From the NCBI RefSeq assembly GCF_033115175.1, contig NC_084835.1, positions 99,106,448 to 99,170,447 on the forward strand: 64,000 bases of DNA, given 5' to 3'. This stretch comes from Lepus europaeus. Its lineage: Eukaryota > Chordata > Mammalia > Lagomorpha > Leporidae. The notes under the pieces are model-generated. The model was not told the origin of the DNA and did not search any database. It saw only the letters and a list, made by a program, of their open reading frames with translations. The translations under genes were made by a program, and so were the position numbers. Shown piece by piece: positions 33,207 through 44,914 of the stretch. Positions within the stretch are counted from its first letter, which is position 1. Each line of letters opens with the position of its first letter.

Positions 33207-33533
33207 TTTTTAAAAAGATTTTGTTTATTTATTTGACAGGTAGAGTTACAGACAGAGAGTGAGAGACAGAGTGAAGGTTCTTCCAGCCATTGGTTCACTC
33301 CCTAAATGGCCGCAACAACTGAAGCTGAGCAGATCTGAAGCCAGGATCCTGGAGCTTCTTCTAGGTCTCCCATGTGGGTGCAGTGGCCCAAGCACTGGGG
33401 CCATCTTCTACTGCTTTCCCAAGCCATAAGCAGAGAGCCGGATTGGAAGAAGAGCAGCTGAGACTTGAACTGGTATCCATATAGGATACTGGTGCCTCTG
33501 GCGGAGGCTTTGCCCACTATGCCACAGCCCCCC
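33207..33533 (-). mobile_element. C-repeat SINE, group B
   Basis: Complete minus copy, tail AAAAAGATTTTGTTTATTTA to head CACTATGCCACAGCCCC. Third SINE of a tight triplet. Confidence 0.92.
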
Positions 33534-33724
33534 AAATTTTCTTTTCTGGAGTGAGGTAGATGCAGTTTTGAAACTTTAGGTCACTGTGTGGAGCTCTTTG
33601 ATCCTGTTAATTTAAGACATCCCTAATTCTTTAATTTTCTTCAAACACTATGCAGATAAGAAGATGTCCTGAGACTTTCCTCTACCATATATTTGTCTAA
33701 GGCCTAATAGTTTTTCCACACTAT

Positions 33725-33835
33725 AAAATCTTTTAGAGGAGGAAGCACAATTTGTGCATATAAAAGCACCCATCTTTCCTAATACTGACCTGAGAGTCGT
33801 ATAAGTGACTGTGCTTGATAAATGGGTGGCTTTGT
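33725..33835 (+). mobile_element. Possible L2 LINE 3' fragment
   Basis: 'TTTTAGAGGAGGAAGCACAA' and 'GACTGTGCTTGATAAATGGG' sit where L2 has its 'gagggcaggg' and 'gtgctcaataaat' segments. Weak. Confidence 0.3.
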
Positions 33836-33852
33836 GGGAGTTGAGCTTAGTA

Positions 33853-34040
33853 GAAAGAGCGATTCCAGATTTGTACACAAGACCAGGGTCATAGTCCATG
33901 ACCTGGATTTCATGGTCTAGATTTTCACTTCCTGGCTGAGTGTCTGAGCTTCAGTACTCTGATCTCCTGGCAACGGTGGGTGGTAACAATGACCTTGCGT
34001 GGAAGAATAAGATAATATACATGGTGGAGTTTCTTACCCG
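33853..34040 (+). mobile_element. Possible MIR relic
   Basis: GAGCGATTCCAGATTTGTAC, 'TTTTCACTTCCTGGCTGAGT' and 'GAGCTTCAGTACTCTGATCT' loosely follow the MIR order. Weak. Confidence 0.35.
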
Positions 34041-35178
34041 GCATGAAACAAGCTCCAAGTTACAGGAGACTTTAAAATAATGACCCTTTCCATAGTTCTT
34101 GTCAATCTTAAGTTGTTTATTACATTGTACCATTCTCCAAGGGGAATGAAGGAAACCAGAGTGTCTGAGACTCCACCAAGCCACACTTGCACTCATTAAA
34201 GGCATTGTCATGAGAAGGAGGAAGTTTTCTTTCTTGCTGCAACACCCAGCGATGGTGTCCAGGACCGCACTACAGGCATTCACTCGGTATTCTTCATGTC
34301 TTCCCTATTCCAGTCCTGTCCCCTCAAGTCCCGAGCTAGCATCAGGGTGGGAAGTGTTTTAGTTCGCCATCCATGTCCTTGCTGTTGCCCGAGTCATTAC
34401 ACTCCTGTCCATAGAAAGTTTAGTGTGAAATGGAATTGTGTGATGGAACTTGACGACTGTCTGTTGACTTGAAAATGAACACCTCACCTCCAGCTTGTGT
34501 TTCTATTTAACAAGAGCTTTATCTCATCATCTGTCTTTCAGCAGCACTGTGCCCCATTGTGCAATTAGAGCCTCTCCCTATCTAATTAGCCACAGCTGCA
34601 CCTTGGCATGGTCCACCTGCCCTTTCCACACTCTGGACTTGTTGAGTTCCAGAACCTCTGGCATTGCCCCTTGGGCTGTCAAGGTGCCCTTGGGGAGCAT
34701 TTTAAGTAGGTAAAAGGTGTTAACAGTGTTCCACTCTTACTAGTGTCTTTATTCTGACCTTGGGCTTCCCAGGAATGCCAAACGCAATGCACGCAGAGGG
34801 AATAGTCAAATTCTTAGGATTTTCATGGCTGCCTCCTGCTCTGTCAAACCAATGGCTCCTCCTCCTTCCCCCACTGCTGCAGTGACAATAAGAAGCAATA
34901 AATTAGTCCAATCATTTTACTCTCTGATGATCAGGAGGTGAGCTAACGTACTCCCAAGGCAACACAGTGTCATCACCTTCTCTTCATCTCCTCTCTTTCT
35001 TGCAGAGAATTTGCAGCTGCAAGGAATTTGACAGACTATTTTATTCCAAGTTCCAGAGGTTCCTATTGAGTAAATCTGGGGTGATGTCAAGTATATGCAT
35101 CTGGAAAAAGCTTCAGTTGGTTCTCACATGTCACCCTGGGTAAGCACTGCTGCTCTCATATGATAATTATGATGCTTA
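34041..35178. other. No gene proven; holds a candidate exon-like segment
   Basis: No repeats recognised. A pyrimidine-rich stretch leading to TTGCAG (to 35005) and a GGGTAAGC donor-like site (35139) bound a 134-base open segment. No known protein recognised. Short frames elsewhere look random. Confidence 0.4.
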
Positions 35179-35735
35179 AAAGCCACACTGTCAAATTCAG
35201 TAGCCACAAGCCTCAAGAGGCAATTTAAATTTTATTTTTAAATTTTTATCTATTTTAAAAAATATTTATTTGAAAGAGTTACAGAAATGGACACACACAT
35301 ACACACAAAGAGAGAGTTATCTTCCATCTGTTGGTTCACTCTTTAAATGGCTGCAATGGACAGGATTGAGCCATGCCATAGCCATGAGCTGGGAGCTTCA
35401 TCTGGGTCTCCCATATGAGTGGCAGGGACTAAGCACTTGGGCTATCTTCCACTTTTTTCTCAGCCCATCAGCAGGGAGCTGGATCAGAAGCAGAGTCTGG
35501 ACATGAACAAGCACCCAAGTGGGATGCCAGCGTTGCAGGTGGTGGCTTTACCCATCATGCCACAGTTCTTTCCCCTAAATTTTAATAAATTAAAATGAAC
35601 TAAAATCTAAAATCAGTTCCTAAGTCATACTCGCCACTTTTATGCACTTACAGCTATATGCTGCTGGTGGCTACCATATGCAACAGTGCAGATATAGAAT
35701 ATTTCCATCATCATACAAAGTTCTACTGAAAACTA
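35179..35735 (+). mobile_element. hAT-like DNA transposon relic, split by a SINE
   Basis: Left part CACTGTCAAATTCAGTAGCC and right part 'CTGGTGGCTACCATATGCAA', 'GATATAGAATATTTCCATCA', 'AAAGTTCTACTGAAAACTAT' follow a common non-autonomous mammalian element with termini like CACTGTCCAATA / TATTGGACAG. The family name is uncertain. The SINE at 35256-35575 interrupts its AT-rich middle. Confidence 0.6.
35256..35575 (-). mobile_element. C-repeat SINE, group B
   Basis: Minus copy: AATATTTATTTGAAAGAGTT, an ACACACAT-rich variant of the GA block (35290-35310), body, and head ending CATGCCACAGTTCTTTCCCC. Confidence 0.9.
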
Positions 35736-35999
35736 TAAAGTATAAGTTGCGTGTGGTTACTGTTCATCTTCAGTGAGGAAACAGTGTTTTGGGAAGCAGA
35801 ACAGGTTGAGAAGGTGGAGGGAGATTTTGGGACTTGCCTTTGCTGAGGGGGAAAGTACCAGTCACTGGGCATTTCTCTAGTGCCCAGATTGTCAGTCCAT
35901 TCAGATTTGATTGCACATCCAGCCTGTAGTTCATAAACTGGTATGAATGCTACCTTGTAGTGACATACTCATTCTACTCAGTTATATGCTGCTACTCAG

Positions 36000-36140
36000 T
36001 TTTCTAGTTTGTAAAGTACCTTCATATTCATTGACTTACATTGTGCTCACAATAACTATGGGACTTGGGCAGGAAAAGTAATATTCCCATTTAATAGCAT
36101 GAGAATGTGTTCATGCTCATTAATGGCAGAATAGTTATAT
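36000..36140 (-). mobile_element. MIR-like relic
   Basis: Antisense MIR order 'GTGCTCACAATAACTATGGG' and 'AGTAATATTCCCATTTAATA'. Weak to moderate. Confidence 0.45.
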
Positions 36141-37034
36141 AAAGAATTAGCATCCACGAGAGGGGTATATTTAGGTATACCTACTGACTAGGAGGAATAT
36201 CCCTAAGCTTAGGTTGATTGAAAAAAACAGGTATAGGAAAATGCATGACATTGTGTTGATTTTATTGCATGTTTGCCGTCTAATCTCAGCCCTCCCCTGA
36301 TTTCCTCTGTACAGCACAATGGATTTTCCTTGAAGACCGTGTTTCCCACACTCCTGTGTCAGCTGTGCTCTAGTTGAGTTCAGCCAGTGGGAGTGCTTGG
36401 TGCATTGCTATGGGGCGGCAGCAACAGAGAAGCCAGAGTATCCACCTGGGGCAATAATGCCTCTCAGGGCACTGGCCCCACTGGGCAGCTTTGTTGTGCC
36501 AGCTCCCAGTGGGTATCCCCAGCTTCTGGAATAAGATAACATTACCTCCTTTGTATTTCCTGCCTAGGGCTGGTAGCAATGCCTTCTCATGAGACTCTCC
36601 AGGATGACTGCTATTTCATGCTTAGCTTCTTAGCTCATATCACCAGTGTAACCACTAACTTGCATTCAATTCTTTCAGTTTGACTTACAATATAATGGCT
36701 TCTGTTTTCCTGATTGGGTCCTGGCTGACATGAATGTGTTCTTTCCATGTAAACAATGATTGTGAAATGAGACTGCACATGGCATGTGTGCATGTGTGAT
36801 TATGTGAGCATGGAGAAAATCATGAAAGAATAAGCAATACATTGTATGCATGCAATAAGAGGTTCACTAAGAGTGCCCAAGGTAGGGGGAGAGAAAGAAG
36901 AAAAAGTTGAAGCTGAGGAAAAATACTTCACTAAATACATCCAATGTTAACATGTATGAATTTGCATAAAATCTTGTGTGTCTGTATTTAATAAGAGAGA
37001 TATTAAAAACTTGTTGAAGCTGTTTACTGACCCA
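36141..37034. other. No gene seen; possible old LTR-like relic
   Basis: At about 36240-36735 the text 'GAGTTCAGCCAGTGGGAGTG' to 'CCTGATTGGGTCCTGGCTGA' resembles the end of old mammalian repeats ('cctgactgggtcctgactgacac'). Family not named. Otherwise unclassified. Confidence 0.3.
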
Positions 37035-37125
37035 CCCATAGATCAGTGATCAGTGGAACTAGGACCTGAACCTAGATCTTCAGAAGTCAAACTTTGGTCA
37101 GAATAGTGCTCCAAAACCCAGATAT
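37035..37125 (-). mobile_element. MIR-like relic
   Basis: 'GGACCTGAACCTAGATCTTC' is an antisense MIR core-like segment, followed at once by a plus-oriented MIR-like piece. Confidence 0.45.
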
Positions 37126-37179
37126 CTAGAGCCAGCCTAGCAGTGGCCATTATCCTGGCTCTCACTTACTGCCTGTGCT

Positions 37180-37325
37180 TCCTTGGCCTTGCTAAAGTGG
37201 AAAGAATGATAGTGACTTCTTAGAGTTGTTGAAAGAACTAAATGGGTTAATATTTTCAAATCACTTCCTCCAGTGCTTGGTATACAGTAGGTCCAATATG
37301 AGTGTCCAAAGGTTTTTTTCCTGTA
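37180..37325 (+). mobile_element. MIR 3' part
   Basis: 'AGAGTTGTTGAAAGAACTAA', 'TGGGTTAATATTTTCAAATC' and 'GTGCTTGGTATACAGTAGGT' follow the MIR 3' half. Confidence 0.55.
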
Positions 37326-38339
37326 TATCATTTAGTTATATGAGATACATGAATAAAATGTGGGTGTTGCTATCATTGTTTAAATTTTGCATTTGCATCT
37401 GTAGGATAAGATCTGATCAAAGGACTCAACTCTATAAACAAAATAATGTGTCTTTACTAAGGTACTGAAAAAAGATGCAGGAAATTGAAATAGAAATGAC
37501 ACTTTGGGGACTCTAAGTGAAATGAAACTAAGTATGGAAACATCTTTATGTACAAATATGTTTATTGCTTCATTTTCATGATAGCAAAAGATTGGGAGCC
37601 ACTTATATGTCTTACCATGAGGGATTAATTAACTGTTAAATATCTTTTTTGATGGCTCATCATAAACTTAATTGCTTAAGAAGGTAGGTAAAACATGTTA
37701 AGTACGCTTTTTGTAGTGTTATGTGGATATACAGATTTTTAAATTATACCTGATTGTATTAAGATAAAATTATTGCATAGAGAAAGCCTAGAATGACAGA
37801 TATACTTTTATAATAAAGAGAAAAGATCACACACTTTATAGCAGACAATCAAAGACTGATTTTAGATGAAGACTGATTTGGTCCTGACTGATATCAGCAG
37901 TTTTGTGGTCTCCAGGCATCCCTTGTTATATAAGTCTGGACTCATTTCGGGGTAAAATAGAGGTTGGAGGCAGTGCATTGGCCTGTGCGTCTTTTTCATG
38001 AGTTGGTATGTCATTAGAGTTTCTGTGTGCAGGGAGAAACCATCAACTTAAGGGAAGATTGTTCCAAGATTTGTGGAATGACCAAGCTAAGGATGAAGGA
38101 AGTGGAAAATTCTTCACTACCTTGCATCTTTTTTTTCCCTCCCCATAATAAAGGTTCAGTTCTGGGCCAGGACTAGAATGCCAATCTACTCAGGGCAGAG
38201 TCCCAGCAATCTAGATAACCCTGATTAAGCTCTGCATTAGAGCATCTTGAAGCATTAGTTGTTCTTTCTCCCAAAGCACTTAGCATATTTTGCCTTGTAC
38301 TTGTGTAATATATTCACTCTAACAACTCTTGATTGAGAT
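37326..38339. other. 1 kb without gene or clear repeat
   Basis: AT-rich and unclassified, with no convincing frame. Confidence 0.45.
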
Positions 38340-38670
38340 AATTTCCACACTATATAGCTTATCTCTCTAACATGTGCAATTCACTTGTATTTAGTATATC
38401 ACAGAGCTGTGCAACCATCCTCACTAATTCTGGAACACATTCATCTCCCAATAGCAGTCACTCCTATTGTCTGCTTCTATTAGTCCCTGACAACTGCTAA
38501 TCTGCTTTCTGTCTTTCAGAATTTCCTTTTTATGGACATAATAGATAAATGGGCTCATACAGTTTGTGGTTTTTTGTATCCAGTGAATTCATATTGTAGC
38601 ATTGATCAATACTTCATTTCTTTTTATTGCTGAATAACATTGTATTGCTGGTCATGGTATCCTTAGCTTT
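38340..38670 (-). mobile_element. L1M 3' UTR fragment, antisense
   Basis: 'GAGCTGTGCAACCATCCTCA', 'GACAACTGCTAATCTGCTTT', 'TCATATTGTAGCATTGATCA' and 'TTTTTATTGCTGAATAACAT' are antisense landmarks of old L1 3' UTRs. Confidence 0.75.
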
Positions 38671-38989
38671 ATATTGCTTAACAGTTAGTAGAGAACCTAA
38701 CACATAGGAAGCATGTATAATAGTTTCTTAAGTATTATAAGTTGATGATTTTCTCCTTTAAATATTTCTTTTTAGAAAACTACAGTCAATTATTTTTATC
38801 TTGACATGTAACATTCAAATTTTCTTAACAAGCATCCCCAACTTAAATAAACCAGATCAGTAACTTCTAGTTTCTTCCCCTTCTAGTTTATTCTCTGCTC
38901 ACTGACAAGATTTAGCCTCTTAAATAATTACTTCACATAGTCAATCTCTTATACAAAACATGTAATGGCTTTCCATGTCTATGATTTAC
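38671..38989. other. No gene seen; AT-rich DNA
   Basis: Unclassified. Confidence 0.4.
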
Positions 38990-39062
38990 TTGATCACTTA
39001 CTCAATAACAACATTGTGAAGGCTTCTTCCATTCTAGGAACTAGGTTAGGGCTAGAACTTAG

Positions 39063-39410
39063 GGGGCCAGGGCTGTGGTGTAGCTGGTAAAGCCGCCACC
39101 TGCAGTGCTGGCATCCCATATGGGCACCAGTTCAAGGTTTGATTGTTCCTCTTCCAATCCAGCTCCATGCTGATGTGCCTGGGAAAGCAGTGGAAAATGA
39201 CTCAAGTCATTGTGCCTCTGCACCAGCATGGGAGACCTGGAAGAAGCTCCTGGCTCCTGGTTTTGGATCAGTTCAGCTCCAGCCATTGCAACCTTTTGGG
39301 GAGTAAACCAGCAGATGAAAGACCTCTCTCTTTCTCCCTCTCTCTCCCTCTCCCTCTGCTTCTCTGTAACTCTGCCTTTCAAGTAAATAAATGAGTCTTT
39401 AAAAAAAGAA
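39063..39410 (+). mobile_element. C-repeat SINE, group B
   Basis: Complete plus copy. Flanks AGAACTTAG (39054-39062) and AGAGCTTAG (39411-39419) give a target duplication with one mismatch. It lies inside the ancient repeat. Confidence 0.94.
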
Positions 39411-39780
39411 AGAGCTTAGCTCTACATAGCACAAATGTACTTTCTGTTTTCACGAAGCTTATAGTCATTAGATGAGAAATCATAGAAATAAGTATGAATT
39501 ATGGAAATTATATGAAGGACAAATTTCTATTGTATTTAATTTGGGAGATGAAGAAAGTCTTTGGTGAGGGGCATCCTGAACACTGAATAGACACTAAGGA
39601 GGGAAGAATGGAGGGATGTAGGGTTAACTTGTGAAGCCCCACTGGCAGGGATGTGCTTGGTAATTTCTAGGAAAAGGAAATCCGGCCACTGTGGCCGGGG
39701 CATTGTGAGAATAGACATGGGTGACAGAGTTTTGGCTGGTGAATTAGGCAGGGACCAAAGTATCTATATCTTGTGTGGGT

Positions 39781-39811
<31 letters not shown>

Positions 39812-39815
39812 TTTT
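39781..39815 (+). repeat. (GTTTT)n low-complexity tract
   Basis: T-rich run with four GTTTT units (from TTTTTTTGTTTTGTTTTG). Confidence 0.9.
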
Positions 39816-39868
39816 TTAAGGGTTATTGATTTCATCTCAAGTGCAATCGAATGCCATTAATGTGTTTT

Positions 39869-40001
39869 TTTTTATTAAACTTTTATTTAATGAATATAAA
39901 TTTCCAAAGTATAGCTTATGGGTTACAATGGCTTCCCCCCTCCCATAACTTCCCTCCCGCCCGCAACCCTCCCCTTTCCCGCTCCCTTTCCCCTTCCATT
40001 C
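39869..40001 (-). mobile_element. Rabbit L1 3' end, severely 5'-truncated
   Basis: The reverse complement of the terminal block seen at 1375-1525: A-tail (T-run 39865-39873), ATTAAACTTTTATTTAATGA, and the C-rich copy of the polypurine tract. Only about 130 bases. Flanks ATGTGTTTT and ATGTATTTT (about 39860 and 40002) form a near-exact target duplication. It interrupts the ancient repeat. Confidence 0.9.
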
Positions 40002-41883
40002 ATGTATTTTAAGCAGGGAAATGTTAAGATTCAATAATTGTTAATTAAAAATCATTCTAGAGCATGCAGAGAAGGGAAAGCAGGTAGGAGAGGTCTTAGT
40101 GGTCCAGAGGAGAGCTGCTGGCTGGTGTCAGTGTGCATGGATGGGCCCAAGGTCATACTGCACGGAGAATCTGTGGGACTTTGTCATGGGTTAGATAAAA
40201 GCACTGGGAAAAAGAAAGGGGCCCAAGATGACTCTCATTTTTCTGATATGAGCCACTGAAAACACTATTTGCTGAGATGAGAGCTCCTGGAAAAGCAGTT
40301 TATTGGCCTGGGAGAATCAAGAGCTCAATTTTGGACACATTAAGTCTGCAATGCTCATGAGACATCCAAGTGGAGATAGCAGATAGACAGATGGCTATTC
40401 CTATCTGAAGCCCAGAAGAGAGGTCTTGGCTGGAGGTACATATCCGGGAGTCTTTGGCACCTGAAGGGCTGTGGGCTGTCTGAAATTGCTAAGAGAGAAA
40501 ACAATGAGTGAGGAGTGAAGAGGGCCCAGGGCCCAGCCCTGATTAACTCCAGGAACATTCAGGTGGTGGAGGAGAGCCAGCCAGACATCCTGAGCAGGAG
40601 TATCCAGAAAGGGAGATGGGAAGCCAGGAGAGTGAGGTGTGGAGCCGCAGAAGCTGTGAGAAGACAGCTTTCCCAAAAAGGAGACACAGCTGTGTTGAAT
40701 GCTGCTGCAAGGGCTAGTAGGAGCTTGTCAGTGGTGTGACTGTTGATGCGCCCGATCATAGCACGTTTTGCGGAATGTGGGCGGTACGTGGTAGACCAGA
40801 GTAAAGTGCAGAATAAAGGTGAAATGAGGAACTGGAGACAGGGTATGTAAAACCTTCTTTGGTTTGGTGTGTCTGACAAGGAAAATAGAGAAGTGGAACA
40901 ATCATTGAGCCCAGGAAGGTTTTCAGTTCTTCTTTTTGGCTTCTTTGTTTATATTTTAGGATAAGAGGAAGTGAAACCTATTTGGGTGCAGGTAGAGTAG
41001 ATTGAAGATCCTTGGAGGACCAAGAGGTGATATTGATGTTACCAGTTCCCAAGAAGGTGGTCGTGTGGAGATGGACTGAACTTTTAGCAGTGTGAGGGAT
41101 TGCAATGACAGGATGCATAGAGAAGACGGGCAGAGAGACAGACAGGCTGGGGTCTTAGTAGTGAGCAGGTGAGGCATTTGCTTCCAGTAGACTTCTGGTT
41201 TCCTTGTGATATGAGAAGTAAACATCTCTGAAAGTAAAAAGATGGGAAAGGCCATCCCACCAGAATTATGATATGTATGTAGAAGGGTAAAAGAACCATT
41301 ACTCACTATAGAGTTACAAAAAAAAAAATCTGAACTCCTTGGCTTGGTTTCCATTTGTACAAATACTCCCCATTACACACCAAGACAAATAGGACAAGTT
41401 TCTTATGTGGGACATAGCCACAAATACTACACATGATTTAATTCTGATTAAAATTGAAACAGGAGAATGCAGGATGGATCGTGCAAGAAAGGAGATGCCC
41501 CTAAACCAGTATGGGCACAGGGAGGCACAGGGGATACCATAGGCTTTGCTAGTGTTTTGTGGTGGCCTTAGAGCTAGAGCAAAAGAAAAAAAAACCCACC
41601 TGAGTGAGATGACAACAGAGCTATAAGGTTTAGCTAGGCCAAAATGTCAGGAGAGGTGAGAGAACAGGTTGGGTTGGTGTGAGAAACTCCAGAGGGTTCA
41701 ACAAGAGTAGAGTCTAATGTGAAGGTAAGGTGGTAGGTTGTGGTAAGTGATGGGCTGGGGGAGTTGGCAGAGAGAGGACCTTGGAGGCAGTGAATATGTT
41801 AAAGCCCTCAGATTGTCTTCTGCATGTGTTGGTGAACCAGTGCAAGGGTCTGCATAGGGTAGCGGTTGGATTTTCCCTCTTAT

Positions 41884-41945
41884 GTATATACTTTTAATGA
41901 TTTATCTATTTATTTATTATTTGAAAGGCAGAGTTACAGAGATGC

Positions 41946-42010
<65 letters not shown>

Positions 42011-42243
42011 TCGGTCTTCCATCTGCTGGTTCACTCCCCAAATGGCTGCAATGGCTAGAGCTGCGCTGATCGGAGGCCAGGAGCTCCCATGTGGGTGCAG
42101 GGGCCCAAGGACTTGGACCATCTTCTACTGCTTTCCCAGGCCATAGCAGAGAGCTGGCTCAGAAGAGGAGCAGCTGGGACTCATATGGGATGCTGGCACT
42201 GCAGGTGGCAGCTTTACCCGCTATGCCATAGTGCAGAGGCCCC
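41884..42243 (-). mobile_element. C-repeat SINE, group B, with GATA/GA-rich block
   Basis: Complete minus copy with an exact duplication TTTCCCTCTTAT (41872-41883 and 42244-42255). The purine block (41940-42010) has GATAGA units then (GA)n. Confidence 0.95.
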
Positions 42244-42634
42244 TTTCCCTCTTATAGTAATCAGGCTATTGTGAAAAGTGATTTGAGGAACCGGGGGGAT
42301 GTGGCGGAGGCAGGGAGGTTGGTTAGCCAGCTGTGGCTGTAGTCCAGATGAGAGGCAGGATGGGATGATGGTCTAGCCCAAGCCTTGGGTTGAAAGTTCC
42401 TAGTGATAGGAACATTTTCCTTGTGCCAGCAGTGAGGAGAGGGAATATCTGACCCTTTTAGCTTCTACAGCAGGAGACAGAGATTTCCCTCCCAACGATA
42501 CTCCTACAGAAGGGAAGTCCACCCAAATAGGAGGTTTTTATTATACTGATGAATGTAGAAAGTAATGACAGATATTCACTCCATTATTCATCCTATAACT
42601 TTCCTTTTTACTCACATATTTAGAAGATTTTTCA

Positions 42635-42964
42635 GGGGCCAGTGCTTTGGCATAGCAGGTAAAGCCACTGCCTGCAGTGCTAGCATCCCATATGGGTACC
42701 AGTTCAGGACCCGGCTGCTCCACCTTCAATCCAGCTCTCTGCTATGGCCTGGGAAAGCAGTGAAAGATGGCCCAAGTCCTTGGGCCCCTGCACCCACGGG
42801 GGAAGAAGATCCTGGCTCCTGGCTACGGATTGGTGCAGCTCTGGCCGTTGCAGCCAACTGGGGATTGAACCGGTGGGTGAAACACTTCCTCCCCACCCTC
42901 GCCCCTTTCCCTCTCTCTCTGTGTAACTCTGACTTTCAAATAAATAAATAAATCTTTAAAAAAA
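42635..42964 (+). mobile_element. C-repeat SINE, group B
   Basis: Complete plus copy with an exact duplication AAGATTTTTCA (42624-42634 and 42965-42975). It ends TTTCAAATAAATAAATAAAT plus A-tail. Confidence 0.96.
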
Positions 42965-42975
42965 AAGATTTTTCA

Positions 42976-43461
42976 AGTTGACAAGCACAGATTCACCATC
43001 TTTTTAAGTGTAAGATCTACTTACCAAGTAGATCTCAAAATCTACTTTGGATCACCTAGATCAACCCCAAATGGGCCTGACCCATCAAGGAACTTCCAAA
43101 CATTGTTGCCTCCAAGGAACAAACCATGACCTTGACTTTTGTGATTTCCTAGGTTTTGGCCAAGGCCATGCCAATTTCTAGCCTCACCAGCCTGTCTACA
43201 GAGTGATTTAAGTTCATCATGCTATTTTTTTCTGAGTTTGTCTTCAAGCTACACAGAAAACAGAAGCCTGTGTATTCCCAGTCCTGGGCTTTCTAGGACC
43301 AAATCATAAGTGCATTTAATTTTAGATAATAGAAATATTATTGTATTCCAAATATATTTTGAATAGGTTAAATGCTAACAGATAAGGGGAAAAGAAGCCT
43401 TCATCTGTTTTGTACCTGTTACATACCAATAACTGCATAGGGAACTTCTTCACTAAAGGTA
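42976..43461. other. No gene seen; unclassified DNA
   Basis: No recognised repeat or coding frame. Confidence 0.45.
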
Positions 43462-43738
43462 TTTTTTTTTCATAGATTTATTTATTTATTTGAAAGGCAG
43501 AGTTACACAGAGGCAGAGGCAGAAGCAGAGAGATAGTTCTTCCATCTACTGGCTCACTCCCCAAATGATCTCAACAAATGGAGCTGGGCTGATCTGAAGC
43601 CAAGAGCCAGGAACTTCTCCTGTCCAGTCTCCCACATGGGCACAGGGTTCCCAAGGACTTGGGCCATCTTCTATTGATTTCCCTGGCTGTAGTAGAGAGC
43701 TGGATCGGAAGAGGAGCAGCCGGGACCCGAACTGGCAG
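43462..43738 (-). mobile_element. C-repeat SINE, group B, 5'-truncated
   Basis: Tail ATAGATTTATTTATTTATTT to ACCCGAACTGGCAG. The head past this point is missing. Confidence 0.88.
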
Positions 43739-44914
43739 GAGGTAGCTGTCTTCAGAGTAAGAGGGTCTTCCCTGGTTTTTCTCAATTGTCCCATTGATTG
43801 CTTGGCACTAGCTACATTGAATAAGTTACTTTGGCAGTTTCTTTTAGAGTGTGAGAATAATTGTGTAGTGTATGCTTAGGAAGATTTTCCAATTGTAATG
43901 ATGTTGATCAAATGTCTGATCTGAAATGAGCATGTAGACAAATGTGTACTGAAGAACAAAGCAACAACAAAAAAACCAAAAAGCCCAGACAAACAAGAAC
44001 CAACAACAACAAAAAACAAACAAACAAAAAAGAAGAATAAAAAAGAGAGAAAGTTTTTCCCGAAAGGACAAGGAAATAGTTCATGGATGGTCAGCCACCA
44101 CAGGTTAATTGAATAGGGGACAGGCATCCAAATGTTGAAGTTAAAATATGCTGAGCAATACATAATTGCCAGGTGTGAGAGGCAGAAACTAGAGGTACAG
44201 GCAGAAAAGGCAGGTAACAATTTACAGCAAGAAGAGGGCCACAGTGTACAGACACCTACCGAGACCATCAGGTAAGACCACATATTTAGGAAATTAAACA
44301 AGCGCCCTGAGTAGGTTGCACGCCTTGAAGGTTCAAACACAGCAAGTTGGGGCAGGCTTCCAAATGAATCATTGTTGTCTCTTGCCATCCCTGGGCTAAG
44401 GGTGAGCTGGGTATTTCTGTTCTGGAGTTTATGGCTAAGTTGTATTCCTCAGCCCCTTGACCTCTCTTCCCTTAACATGCCACCCCAAGTACTTCATAGC
44501 TGACCCGAGAGCCACACTTTCTGTACGGACCTCACTTGGGTTCACCATGTTGTTTCCTATGAGTTGTTACAAAACAGAATTGGGGTATGGAGAGGAAGGT
44601 GAATGAGATAAGTGGGTGCCACTTCCCTGGGAGAAACTCATCTACTTTCAGGCTTGTGCTCAAAACCAAGGCTTCCCTGGAAAAATTCTGCAGAGCATGG
44701 ACATTGCAATGAGTATTCCCACTGGAAATAAACAATCTTGTTAAAAAGAACATAGCCTGTTTCTCACCCTCACCCCCCTACAGACAAGCAGCAGTGGCAA
44801 TGATTTACCCTGGAACATCTGGTAACTTACACGTTACCTCTCTTTGGGTATCTGCTTGTGTATTTATTTAGATTTCTAAAGATCTGTCAGGTCAGACGCT
44901 GGATGTTTACTCTT
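43739..44914. other. No gene supported; A-rich patch
   Basis: A 170-codon minus frame (43876-44388) owes its length partly to an A-rich low-complexity patch on the plus strand (43957-44048), which gives a run of Phe and other hydrophobic residues. No domain recognised, so treated as chance. The rest is unclassified. Confidence 0.45.
43957..44048 (+). repeat. A-rich low-complexity tract
   Basis: Irregular CAA/CAAA and AAGA units, e.g. CAACAACAACAAAAAACAAA near 44003. Contains almost no T. Confidence 0.85.

Larger units (their letters stand above)
38990..42430 (+). mobile_element. Long ancient mammalian interspersed repeat, interrupted three times
   Basis: Colinear with a widespread ancient element. 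There is a start-like block (39010-39055 and 39411-39500), 'GGCCACTGTGGCCGGGGCAT', 'AAGTGCAATCGAATGCCATT' joined across an L1 insert to 'TTTTAAGCAGGGAAATG', then 'CAAGAGCTCAATTTTGGACA', 'GAGACATCCAAGTGGAGATA' and 'GAGGGCCCAGGGCCCAGCCC'. A further part (41640-42430) includes 'GCTGTGGCTGTAGTCCAGAT'. Interrupting elements are the SINEs at 39063 and 41884 and the L1 end at 39869. I know the sequence type but not a safe family name. A 132-codon minus frame (40956-41354) is chance. Confidence 0.55.

Noticed and set aside
43876..44388. 170-codon minus-strand open frame
   Set aside because: Part of its length comes from an A-rich low-complexity patch (43957-44048) read as Phe-rich sequence. No domain, no splice context and no family likeness.
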